Shown: in pieces, positions 46,945-55,435 of the stretch | How positions within the stretch are numbered: position 1 is the first letter of the stretch | How the letters are laid out: every line of letters begins with the position of its first letter | Assembly: GCA_015679245.1 (NCBI GenBank) | Contig: CP064953.1 | Coordinates: 434,001 to 498,000 of the forward strand | Source of the DNA: Actinomycetaceae bacterium zg-1166 | GTDB taxonomy: Bacteria > Actinomycetota > Actinomycetes > Actinomycetales > Actinomycetaceae | DNA: 64,000 nt | Reading direction: 5' to 3' | Position numbers and translations under genes: made by a program | The notes under the pieces: generated by a model | The model's database searches: none | What the model saw: the letters and a program-made list of their open reading frames with translations, nothing else | What the model was told of the DNA's origin: nothing

Positions 46945-47033
46945 GAGTCCACAAGAGGTAAAAAGGAAACGCGAACTTCGCTCTCATTGTGAAATCTCCA
47001 ATATAGGACGAAGGGCTCAGGTAGACTCACAAT

Positions 47034-47049
47034 GTCCCGATGCCGGGAC
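47034..47049. repeat. Inverted repeat upstream of sucC
   Basis: GTCCCG (47034-47039) and CGGGAC (47044-47049) pair around four bases, ending 25 bases before the sucC GTG. The half-sites are the same words as in the DosR-like boxes but in reversed (everted) order, so it is not the same motif. Confidence 0.45.
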
Positions 47050-47074
47050 GTCACACAGGGAAAGGACACCACGC

Positions 47075-48235
47075 GTGGATCTTTACGAGTACCAAGCTCG
47101 GGACATGTTTGCCCAGCATAACGTGCCCGTCTTACCAGGAATTGTGGCGAATACGCCCGAGGAAGCACGCGAAGGAGCGCGCAAACTCGGCGGTCTCGTC
47201 GTTGTGAAAGCTCAAGTGAAAACAGGCGGGCGCGGCAAGGCTGGAGGTGTGAAGCTCGCGCGCTCTGCAGATGAGGCCTTCGAAGCCGCACAAGCCATCC
47301 TCGGGATGGATATTAAAGGGCACACCGTACGCCGAGTTCTCGTGGCCAAGGGTGCAAATATCGCTGAAGAATACTACTTCTCGATTCTCTTGGATCGAGC
47401 GAATAGGCGATATCTTGCCATGTGTTCGGTCGAAGGTGGCATGGAGATCGAACAGCTCGCTAAGGAACGCCCCGAGGCCCTCGCGAAAATCCCGATCGAT
47501 CCTCGCGAGGGTATCGATAGCGAACAAGCCACACACATCGTCACTGAAGCAGGCTTTGCTCCCGAAATTGCGGAGAAGGTTGCCCCCGTGATTCTTAAGC
47601 TCTGGGATGTCTACAAGGGCGAAGATGCCACGCTTGTGGAAGTCAATCCTTTGGTTCTGACCGAGGAAGGCGAGATCATTGCTCTCGATGGAAAAGTGAG
47701 TCTTGACGACAACGCCGCATTCCGCCATCCTGACCATGCCGGGCTTGTGGATAAATCAACTGAGGATCCCTTCGAAGCGAGAGCCAAGGAACTCGGCCTC
47801 AACTACGTCAAACTTGAGGGCGAGGTAGGCGTGATTGGAAATGGCGCCGGCCTCGTCATGTCCACTCTCGATGTGGTGGCCTATGCCGGTGAAGAGTGGG
47901 GTGTGGGGCCTGCGAACTTCCTTGATATCGGAGGTGGAGCTTCAGCTACGGTTATGGCTAATGGCCTTGGCCTCATCCTTTCTGATCCTTCGGTTCGTTC
48001 GGTTTTCGTCAACGTATTTGGCGGAATCACTGCCTGCGATCAAGTGGCTCTTGGAATCGTTGAGGCTCTAGAAACTCTTGGTGAGGTAGCTAAGCCGATT
48101 GTCGTTCGCCTTGACGGCAACAATGTGGAGGAAGGCCGGAGTATCCTCGCTGAGGCAGACCACCCCCTCATCATCGTCGAAGAAACAATGGACGGCGCCG
48201 CTGCCACCGCAGCCGAGCTCGCCGGGAAGCAGTAG
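47075..48235 (+). CDS. sucC: Succinate-CoA ligase (ADP-forming), beta subunit
   Basis: With SucD interconverts succinyl-CoA and succinate with nucleotide formation or use. The 386-residue subunit has the ATP-grasp N-terminal domain ([39 protein letters not shown] near residues 45-65), the VEVNPLVLT segment, and the C-terminal CoA-ligase domain ([33 protein letters not shown]). The start is a GTG at 47075 with AAAGGA upstream. The sucD GTG follows 10 bases after the stop. Confidence 0.96.
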   Translation: MDLYEYQARDMFAQHNVPVLPGIVANTPEEAREGARKLGGLVVVKAQVKTGGRGKAGGVKLARSADEAFEAAQAILGMDIKGHTVRRVLVAKGANIAEEYYFSILLDRANRRYLAMCSVEGGMEIEQLAKERPEALAKIPIDPREGIDSEQATHIVTEAGFAPEIAEKVAPVILKLWDVYKGEDATLVEVNPLVLTEEGEIIALDGKVSLDDNAAFRHPDHAGLVDKSTEDPFEARAKELGLNYVKLEGEVGVIGNGAGLVMSTLDVVAYAGEEWGVGPANFLDIGGGASATVMANGLGLILSDPSVRSVFVNVFGGITACDQVALGIVEALETLGEVAKPIVVRLDGNNVEEGRSILAEADHPLIIVEETMDGAAATAAELAGKQ

Positions 48236-48245
48236 GAGGAGCCTC

Positions 48246-49172
48246 GTGGCAATTTTTCTCGATGCGAATTCGCGCGTCATTGTCCAGGGAATGACTGGCT
48301 CGGAAGGTTCAAAGCACACTCGTCGAATGCTTGGAGCAGGAACGCAGATCGTTGCCGGTGTCAATCCGCGCAAGGCTGGTACACATGTGGACTTCGAGGT
48401 GGAACCCATCGGCTGGGGAGCGAATGAGCGCTCAGCTTCAACGGCTACGATCCCCGTCTATGGCACTGTAGCCGAGGCAAAGGAAGCCACCGGAGCCAAT
48501 GTCTCCGTTATCTTCGTACCTCCGGCTTTCACAAAGGCAGCCGTATGTGAGGCTGTGGATGCCGCTCTCGATCTCGTCGTCGTGATTACGGAAGGAGTGC
48601 CGGTCGCTGATTCAGCTGAATTCTTCTCCTACGCTCAATCCAAAGGGGTGCGCCTGATCGGACCAAACTGCCCAGGGATCATCACTCCTGGTCAGTCAAA
48701 CGTGGGGATAACGCCGCCCGACATTACAGGACCGGGGAAGATTGGACTTGTCTCAAAATCGGGAACTCTCACCTATCAGATGATGTATGAACTCTCTGAT
48801 ATCGGCTTCTCCACTTGTATTGGTATTGGTGGCGATCCGGTGATTGGTACTACGCATATCGACGCCCTCGAAGCCTTTGAGCAGGATCCACAGACGGAAC
48901 TCATCGTCATGATCGGGGAGATCGGGGGAGACGCCGAGGAGCGTGCGGCTGCCTATATCCGGGAGCACGTAAGTAAACCCGTAGTGGGCTATGTAGCTGG
49001 TTTTACTGCTCCTGAGGGTAAAACGATGGGTCATGCTGGAGCAATCGTCTCGGGTTCGGCGGGAACCGCAGTTGCGAAGAAGGAGGCTCTCGAAGCCGCT
49101 GGTGTGCGTGTGGGGAAGACTCCAAGCCAGTGTGCCCAGATTGCCAGAGAGATCCTCGCTCAGAAGAAGTAG
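48246..49172 (+). CDS. sucD: Succinate-CoA ligase, alpha subunit
   Basis: CoA-binding and phospho-histidine subunit, 308 residues. The N-terminal Rossmann domain begins [17 protein letters not shown] and contains [11 protein letters not shown]. The active-site His lies in [13 protein letters not shown] (about residues 258-270) and the GEIGGDAEE loop is present. The start is the GTG at 48246, with GAGGAG spanning the end of sucC; the longer open frame from 48099 overlaps sucC and is rejected. A perfect terminator follows. Confidence 0.96.
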   Translation: MAIFLDANSRVIVQGMTGSEGSKHTRRMLGAGTQIVAGVNPRKAGTHVDFEVEPIGWGANERSASTATIPVYGTVAEAKEATGANVSVIFVPPAFTKAAVCEAVDAALDLVVVITEGVPVADSAEFFSYAQSKGVRLIGPNCPGIITPGQSNVGITPPDITGPGKIGLVSKSGTLTYQMMYELSDIGFSTCIGIGGDPVIGTTHIDALEAFEQDPQTELIVMIGEIGGDAEERAAAYIREHVSKPVVGYVAGFTAPEGKTMGHAGAIVSGSAGTAVAKKEALEAAGVRVGKTPSQCAQIAREILAQKK

Positions 49173-49196
49173 GGAGTCTAGGGAATTCAAGCAAAT

Positions 49197-49237
49197 ACAG
49201 GTGGGGAGGATCGTGAATAACGATCCTCCCCACCTGT
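49197..49237 (+). terminator. Terminator of sucCD
   Basis: A perfect 18-base-pair stem (49197-49214 with 49220-49237) and a five-base loop, 24 bases after the sucD stop. Confidence 0.85.
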
Positions 49238-49489
49238 TACTGTTGCGTGGATGTGTGGGGTTGATAGGAGAGAATGCGAGGCGTACGTGGTTGTTCGTGC
49301 GCTTGTACGGATTGTGTGTGTCTACGCGGTTTGTGTGCGCTTGAGGCGTGCGTAGGGCTTACATAGCGCGCGTATATTCACGCCTTACATGGCCGTACGT
49401 GCGCTTACGCGGATTGCGTGGTGTGCGTGAGATGTATCCTCTCCCGTAAAGTGCTAAACCACAGGGGTAGGGCTTTGAACTTCGAGGTA
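49238..49489. other. Intergenic GT/GCG-rich region between sucD and nagA
   Basis: No gene. The strand is strongly biased to TG, GCG and TACG words, with a diverged direct repeat (CGTGCGCTT...CGGATTG at about 49297 and 49399, about 100 bases apart). A hairpin with one mismatch (49469-49481 with 49494-49506) spans the nagA stop and may help terminate that operon. Confidence 0.5.
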
Positions 49490-50767
49490 CTAGAGTTCAA
49501 AACCCTCGCGGATAACGGCTTGTACTGCATATTCGCTATCGAGAACGAGGAAATTTGGTCTGCTACCTTCCTCAAAACTGAGAGTTACCCCACTTGCCTC
49601 ATTCTTTCCTCCCACGAGGCCTGCTCCGAGTGCGGGCGCAGCCACCATTGCCCGCACAATGGCAGAAAGTGGAAGCACCCCACGTGAGGCAAGGAGAGCA
49701 AGCTGATCCGAAAGCCGTGTGCAACCGCCAGCAATCGTCGATGTGCCCGCGAGGCGAGCTGCACCGTCCTTAACGTCCACTGCGAGTCCGCCTAGCTCAT
49801 AAGCTCCTTCGGGCATCCCGGCTGCGGCCATCGCATCGGTCACATAGGCCACGGTTAGGGAAGGAGGAAGGCGTCTGGGCGTGGCTGCTTCAAGAGGAGT
49901 GGTGGTGTTCTCGTCCGTGCCTGTCCAGATGTAGGTGGAGACGTCTTCAACAAGGATCGGGGCAAGGTGGACACCATCGCCGATAAGCTCAACCATGACT
50001 TCGCCACGGCGTGCCGCCTGGATAAGCTCACGCACAGGGCCAGGTTCACGGTGATCCAGTGCGGGCATTGCGTTAAAGAGATGCGTGGCCGTCTGCGGTA
50101 GCCCTGAGAATCCCAGTTCGTCAGCCGCCTTACACGTAGATGCAAGAAGGGAAGCAGTGGTGGCGCCATCAGTGGCCGTGTGCCCCCAGGAAGGCTTAGC
50201 ACCATAGCTCAGAAGCATCCGCGCGGCCTCGGCGGCATTCTCAGTTTCAGGGGCAAGCGTCATTGTGCGAATCCAACCCCGGCCAGCCCGGAGCCAGCTT
50301 TCGAGTTCCTTGGGATTTGCTCCGCGGATTGCCGCTGGATTTTGTGCACCTGCTTTCTTGGGTGAGACGAAGGGGCCTTCCATATGGATACCAGCTAGCT
50401 CTCCACGTTCACAGAAAGGAACGAGAGCTTTAATCGCAGGAAGTGGATCCACAAGTGAGACAAGAGAGGCGAGCAGTGCGGTGGTTCCTGCACTTTGGTG
50501 GGCGGCGATTCCACGCGCAATTGCACTCTCGTCGATATCGTCGGGGAAGGAGGTACCGCCGCCACCGTGGCAGTGCACATCCACCAGACCAGGAACGATA
50601 TGAACGCCGCGGATCGTGTCTCCCTGTTCCCCTTGAAGCTGTTTTTCCTCGTCTAGAGCTTCTCCGACCTCAAGCAGGCGCAGGAGTTTGCCTTCCTCGT
50701 CGAGCACAAGGCCGCTTCCTACGTGGCGACCATATCCGTCTCGGACTTCACCTAGGTACGTTGTCAT
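49490..50767 (-). CDS. nagA: N-acetylglucosamine-6-phosphate deacetylase
   Basis: Removes acetate from GlcNAc-6-P to give GlcN-6-P, in the cytosol. The 425-residue amidohydrolase shows the metal motif LVDVHCHGGGG (about residues 58-68), EGPF near 131, GHTATDG, ATHLFNAMPALDHREPG (about 240) and the catalytic Asp in VTDAMAAAGMPEG. The length is slightly above the usual 380-400. It lies 17 bases after nagB on the same strand, so the two form a GlcNAc utilisation operon that frees acetate, ammonia and fructose-6-P. Confidence 0.95.
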   Translation of the reverse strand: MTTYLGEVRDGYGRHVGSGLVLDEEGKLLRLLEVGEALDEEKQLQGEQGDTIRGVHIVPGLVDVHCHGGGGTSFPDDIDESAIARGIAAHQSAGTTALLASLVSLVDPLPAIKALVPFCERGELAGIHMEGPFVSPKKAGAQNPAAIRGANPKELESWLRAGRGWIRTMTLAPETENAAEAARMLLSYGAKPSWGHTATDGATTASLLASTCKAADELGFSGLPQTATHLFNAMPALDHREPGPVRELIQAARRGEVMVELIGDGVHLAPILVEDVSTYIWTGTDENTTTPLEAATPRRLPPSLTVAYVTDAMAAAGMPEGAYELGGLAVDVKDGAARLAGTSTIAGGCTRLSDQLALLASRGVLPLSAIVRAMVAAPALGAGLVGGKNEASGVTLSFEEGSRPNFLVLDSEYAVQAVIREGFEL

Positions 50768-50784
50768 CCGCCCTCGCCTTTCTT

Positions 50785-51567
50785 TCAGTTGCCAAAAGCC
50801 ATAGCCCAGCGCTCGTTGTAAAGCTCGGTGAGCTTGAGGTTACTGGCGGCAGCTTCGTCGGTGACAATGACGACATTCGGATGCATCTGCATAATCGTGG
50901 CAGGCCAGTAGGCGCTCATTGGCCCCTCGACGAGTTCTGCGATTGCGCGCGCCTTGTTTGCACCGAAAGCAAGGAGCACAAGGGTGCGTGCTTCCATGAT
51001 CGTGCCTAAACCCTGGGTGATACAGCGCGAAGGAACTTTGGCTGTGTCGTTGTCAAAGAAGCGGGCATTGTCGTTGATTGTCTGGGCGGCAAGAGCTTCG
51101 ACATGCGTACGTGAGACGAGGGAACCGCCAGGCTCGTTGAAACCGATATGGCCATCGGCACCAATACCCAGAATTTGTACGTCCACGCCCCCCACTTCCT
51201 TGATGAGAGAATCGTAGTTGGCAGCAGCTTCATAAGGATCAGCAGCTGAACCGTCGGGGGTATGAAGGAGTTCATCAGTCAGGCCAGTTTTCTCCGAGCC
51301 GACGAGTTCGCGGCGCAGAACATTGCGGTAGCGCTCAGGGTGATCCTCAGCGATTCCTACGTATTCGTCAAGGGCGAAAGCGTGGGAGTTCTCCAGGCTG
51401 AATCGCCCCTCGGAGTGAGCTTGACGAAGGTGGGCGTAGAGGGGTTCAGGAGTTGAACCTGTGGCAACTCCAAGGGTGAAGGAAGGCTTGCGTGCTGCTT
51501 CTTCCAAGATGACGCGAGCGGCTGCGGCTGCGGCGGTGGTGGCGTCGGCGAAAATTCCCAGGTGCAT
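50785..51567 (-). CDS. nagB: Glucosamine-6-phosphate deaminase
   Basis: Isomerises and deaminates GlcN-6-P to fructose-6-P and ammonia. At 260 residues it is normal for the family. Signature segments are LGVATGSTPEPLYAHL (about residues 33-48), FALDEYVGI with the catalytic Asp, and ILGIGADGHIGFNEPG (about 132-147). The ATG at 51567 follows a GGAG. It is the first gene of nagBA. No transporter or NagC/NagR-type regulator is seen in the window. Confidence 0.96.
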   Translation of the reverse strand: MHLGIFADATTAAAAAARVILEEAARKPSFTLGVATGSTPEPLYAHLRQAHSEGRFSLENSHAFALDEYVGIAEDHPERYRNVLRRELVGSEKTGLTDELLHTPDGSAADPYEAAANYDSLIKEVGGVDVQILGIGADGHIGFNEPGGSLVSRTHVEALAAQTINDNARFFDNDTAKVPSRCITQGLGTIMEARTLVLLAFGANKARAIAELVEGPMSAYWPATIMQMHPNVVIVTDEAAASNLKLTELYNERWAMAFGN

Positions 51568-51898
51568 GAGTGCTCCAATGCGGTGTCGTGTGCAACAGCG
51601 TATGCGGGTGGCTGAGCTGCAATGCCACAGGCGATGTGGCGAGCCTAGCCCTTGCTATGTCCAGTGTACGTGGGAGGAGGGACAGACTCCACAAATATGT
51701 CTGACAAATTTCTTTTCGTGTGAGACATCTCGCGCAAGAGATCGCAAGAGATTGAGAAGAAGGAAAGAGGGAGTAGTCAAAATTACAACTGACTAAAACT
51801 GGGAGATAAGTCTGGGAAATGTAGCTTTCCTTTTGGTGCGTGCGGCGTGGGCAAGTTTGCCACACGCCGCACCAAGAGGAGAGGATAAACGCAAGAGA
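51568..51898. other. Divergent promoter region of nagBA and perM, with a hairpin
   Basis: No gene. A stem of 13 or more base pairs (51840-51854 with 51857-51872, one bulge) lies about 27 bases upstream of the chosen perM start. A purine-rich stretch (51735-51780) precedes it. No operator for nagBA could be identified. Confidence 0.45.
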
Positions 51899-53455
51899 AT
51901 GCAACGATGGAGCCTGATGGAGAATAGACGACATGCACTTATCGCCGCCTGGCAGGTGGTACAGGCCCTTGTCCTCACGTGGCTTGTATCCGCCATCCTT
52001 GCTGTGCTCGCCTATATGGTGAATATCGGGGTGCCGGCACTCGCGGATATTCCCTGGCAAAGTGCCGCTCGCCTCGGTGTATCTTTCTGGCTTATGGCAC
52101 TTGGATCGCCGCTCACGGTTGAGGGAGCGAGTATTTCACTCATGCCGCTGGCGATCACCTTCGTCCTCGTATTTCTCATGCGTTCGCTTCTTCGGCGCAA
52201 CTCCATCGGCACGTGGCTGGAAGTTGGTACTGCAACTGCTACAGCTCTCGTCGTCACGTCGATCCTTTCCCTTACGGCACTACCTGGGAGTGTGCGCCTC
52301 TACGCCCTCGTCGGCGCTCCTAGCCTCGTAGCAGCGCTCTGTCTCCTCGAATGGGCACGTTGGCGTCAACCCGAAGGAACAGTATGGCAGGAGCTGCGCG
52401 AAGCCTGGCGCATTGCAAAGCCCCTGATTGCTGGGGTATTTCTTGCCGCTGTGAGCGTGGCGGTGCTGGCTGCGATCAGTGGATGGGGAAGAATGTCCTC
52501 TATTACGAGCTACTACATTCTCTCTCTTATCCCCACACTCATCCTTGCCTTCGCCCAAGCCTTCTATCTTCCAAATGTTGCTGTGTGGACGGTGGCGTTT
52601 ATGTCGGGAGCTGGCTTCTGCGTGGGTTCGGGCACACGTTTTTCTAGCCTCGGAAGCCAGAGCGAACCGCTGCCAGCTATCCCTGTGCTGGGTGCTTTAC
52701 CTCAACCCGGCCAGCGTTTCATCTGGATGATTGTGCTTCTCGTGGCCATAGGCCTAGCTGTAGGTCTCTGGCGTGGTCGTGCCTATGCAACACCGCGTCA
52801 AGTACTTGTGCCGGGTGCCCTTGCTCTTGCCCTCGTCGTGGTCGTGTTTGCTGGCCTTGGTGCGCTTTCAGCTGGAAGCATTGGGCCGGATCGTCTTGCT
52901 GTGGTAGGAGCTGCTCCTCCAGTCTTTTCGCTCGTCCTTGGCTTAGAAATGGGATGTGGCCTCGCATTAGGCTTGGTGCTTGCCACAGAATCGGTGCGTG
53001 AGGTCATCGTAGGGCATCTGCGAATGGATCTTGCAGGCAGTTTCCGTGAAGGTCGCACACGTCTTAAAAGAATGGGTGTTCGGATCAAGAAGGATGCCAC
53101 CGATGAACTTTCGCTCTCCTCACAGGCGCGTAGTGACGTGAGTGAAGAGGAACGTGAAATTTCCACGCCATTGACTCAAACCCCGCTTGTGGGAGATGAG
53201 GCTACTCCAACTGAGCCCCTATCAGATTCTCTGACATCCTCCCGTATTCCTACTCCTGCCACGGCACCGACCACGGTCACAGTAGCCACGGCTGACTCAC
53301 CTGAACTTCCCGCCTCCCATGTATCTTCCGTTTTGCCTGAGCCGCCAGGCTACATCGCCGATAAAGAAAAAGGCGCGCAAGCCCGCACAATCGTAGATGC
53401 TGAGCCGAGCGACAGTGTTTCGGACGCCAGGCAGGCTGGACAGAAACGAAGCTGA
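51899..53455 (+). CDS. PerM/DUF6350 family membrane protein
   Basis: Membrane protein of about 518 residues with roughly nine to ten transmembrane segments in the first 360 residues and a long polar Ser/Thr/Pro-rich cytoplasmic tail. The membrane part and the position next to purH match DUF6350, whose mycobacterial member PerM (Rv0955) supports cell division. Several starts are possible (51833, 51899, 51917); 51899 is chosen because GAGAGGAT lies upstream and the first helix then begins within 20 residues. In mycobacteria purN lies between perM and purH; here purH follows directly after 40 bases. Confidence 0.78.
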   Translation: MQRWSLMENRRHALIAAWQVVQALVLTWLVSAILAVLAYMVNIGVPALADIPWQSAARLGVSFWLMALGSPLTVEGASISLMPLAITFVLVFLMRSLLRRNSIGTWLEVGTATATALVVTSILSLTALPGSVRLYALVGAPSLVAALCLLEWARWRQPEGTVWQELREAWRIAKPLIAGVFLAAVSVAVLAAISGWGRMSSITSYYILSLIPTLILAFAQAFYLPNVAVWTVAFMSGAGFCVGSGTRFSSLGSQSEPLPAIPVLGALPQPGQRFIWMIVLLVAIGLAVGLWRGRAYATPRQVLVPGALALALVVVVFAGLGALSAGSIGPDRLAVVGAAPPVFSLVLGLEMGCGLALGLVLATESVREVIVGHLRMDLAGSFREGRTRLKRMGVRIKKDATDELSLSSQARSDVSEEEREISTPLTQTPLVGDEATPTEPLSDSLTSSRIPTPATAPTTVTVATADSPELPASHVSSVLPEPPGYIADKEKGAQARTIVDAEPSDSVSDARQAGQKRS

Positions 53456-53495
53456 GTACTTCACCCACAGCGCGTTCTCACACAGAAAGCTAGAT

Positions 53496-55133
53496 ATGAG
53501 AATTCCACTCACACGAGCGCTCATCTCCGTCTCCGATAAAAACAATGTGGATGTACTAGCTCGTGCACTTGTCAATGTCGGCTGCGAGGTCATATCTACC
53601 GGGTCAACGGCTCGTGCACTTGCTGAGGCAGGAATCCCTGTGAAAGATGTGAGCGAGGTGACTGGTTTTCCTGAGTGTTTGACTGGGAGAGTAAAAACTC
53701 TCCATCCGGCCATCCACGCCGGTATTTTGGCTGACCGCGCTCGCCCTGAACACATGAATTTCCTGGAGGAGGAAGAGATCGCGCCTATTGATCTCGTCGT
53801 TGCGAATTTCTATCCCTTCACCCACACGGTAGCTTCTGGTGCGAGCCTCGCGCACTGCATAGAAAATATCGACATTGGCGGACCAGCGATGGTGCGTGCT
53901 GCGGCAAAGAATTACGCGAGTGTGACAGTGCTGACAAACCCGTGCGATTACCCTGCGGCCATCGAAGCGATTGAGCGTGGAGGATTCGAGGATGCTGAAC
54001 GCGCCGAGCTTGCCGCACGGGCTTTCGCCGCCACTGCTGCTTACGAGGCACAGGTGGCAATGTGGACGGCAGAGCATATGGGTACATCGGGGAGCTTGCG
54101 CATCGAGATCTACCGCGAGTCGCGCACTCTGCGCTATGGCGAGAATCCGCATCAGCGTGCACGCCTCTACCTCCGAGAAGAGGAATGTAGAGGGGCGAGA
54201 GGAGATGAGGCAGAGACTAATTTTTCTACAAATATGGATGGAGGCGAGTCGGGAAGTAAGGGGCGCAAAGGCCAGTGGGGCATTGCGCGAGCACGCCAGC
54301 TTCGCGGAGGAGAAATGAGTTACAACAACTATCGCGATGCCGATGCTGCCCTGCGCGCTGCTTTCGATCATGAAGATCCCGCAGTGGCGATTATCAAGCA
54401 TATGAATCCCTGCGGCATTGCCACAGCTCCTACGATCGCCCAAGCTCACGCACTCGCCCACGCGTGTGATCCGCTCTCAGCATATGGCGGTGTCATTGCT
54501 GCAAATCGCGACATCAGCCTCGATATGGCGCAGCAGATTTCCCCGATCTTCACCGAAGTTGTGGTAGCTCCCGGCTATGAGCCTGGAGCATTGGAGATCC
54601 TTGAACGTAAGCGTAAACTTCGAATCCTTGAGGTCTGTGGTGATGAGAGCGGCTCGCAGGCTGAACGAATTGGCGGTGGACTTCTGGTACAGTCGCGCGA
54701 TCGTTATGACGCTCCCGGTGATGATCCTGCTTCCTGGCGTCATGTGGCTGGCCCGGTAGTTGATCGGGCGACGATGCAGGAACTTGCCTTTGCATGGCGC
54801 TGTGTGCGTGCTGTGAAGTCGAACGCGATTGTGCTCACGAGTGGCGGCGCTACAGTGGGCATTGGAATGGGACAGGTCAATCGTGTAGATGCGTGCCGCC
54901 TAGCTGTGCAGCGAGCGCGTACCCTGGCTGAGGGAGTGGAACGGGTACGCACAGCGGTGGCAGCTTCGGACGCATTCTTCCCCTTTCCTGACGGTCTTGA
55001 GATTCTGGCTGAGGCTGGTGTGCGTGCCGTTGTAGAACCTGGCGGCTCGATCCGCGACGACGAGGTTATTGCTGCTGCCGAGCGCGCGGGCGTTGCTCTC
55101 TTCTTTACTGGAGCGCGACACTTCTTCCACTGA
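53496..55133 (+). CDS. purH: Bifunctional AICAR formyltransferase/IMP cyclohydrolase
   Basis: Catalyses the last two steps to IMP. The 545-residue protein has the MGS-like cyclohydrolase domain first ([48 protein letters not shown]) and the formyltransferase domain with the catalytic Lys-His in [12 protein letters not shown]. An unusual low-complexity insertion rich in Gly, Glu, Ser and Lys (about residues 228-260) sits between the [10 protein letters not shown] and [11 protein letters not shown] segments. The start at the ATG at 53496 aligns with the family; the upstream frame overlaps perM. Confidence 0.95.
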   Translation: MRIPLTRALISVSDKNNVDVLARALVNVGCEVISTGSTARALAEAGIPVKDVSEVTGFPECLTGRVKTLHPAIHAGILADRARPEHMNFLEEEEIAPIDLVVANFYPFTHTVASGASLAHCIENIDIGGPAMVRAAAKNYASVTVLTNPCDYPAAIEAIERGGFEDAERAELAARAFAATAAYEAQVAMWTAEHMGTSGSLRIEIYRESRTLRYGENPHQRARLYLREEECRGARGDEAETNFSTNMDGGESGSKGRKGQWGIARARQLRGGEMSYNNYRDADAALRAAFDHEDPAVAIIKHMNPCGIATAPTIAQAHALAHACDPLSAYGGVIAANRDISLDMAQQISPIFTEVVVAPGYEPGALEILERKRKLRILEVCGDESGSQAERIGGGLLVQSRDRYDAPGDDPASWRHVAGPVVDRATMQELAFAWRCVRAVKSNAIVLTSGGATVGIGMGQVNRVDACRLAVQRARTLAEGVERVRTAVAASDAFFPFPDGLEILAEAGVRAVVEPGGSIRDDEVIAAAERAGVALFFTGARHFFH

Positions 55134-55435
55134 GCGACCCTGCCTCCCACCTGTGAGATCTCAAGTATGATGAGCACTCGACTCTCCTAGATCGTTTGTC
55201 CTTTAGTGAGCCTGGGTGATCCTGGGCGGGGTATAGATGCGAGAAATGCGGGGTCGAGAGTCCCGATTGTAAAATGGTGGAGTTTGTGTCTGAAAAACTA
55301 GGTCTCACCTGGCTGTTTATTTATTTCTCCCGATGCTACTTGGGACAAAAGTCGTAGAATTATCTGAATTTGCCACCAAAATGACGTACTCCTCATTACA
55401 GTTAGATTAAAGGCTAACTGACAAAGGGGTAGTTT
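55134..55435. promoter_or_regulatory. Promoter region of putA
   Basis: About 300 bases without a gene. It contains one DosR-like site and an RBS (AAAGGGG) eight bases before the putA ATG. AT content rises towards putA. Confidence 0.5.
55342..55355. promoter_or_regulatory. DosR-like site upstream of putA
   Basis: GGGACAAAAGTCGT has a perfect left half-site and one mismatch in the right half; it ends 80 bases before the putA ATG. Confidence 0.42.
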
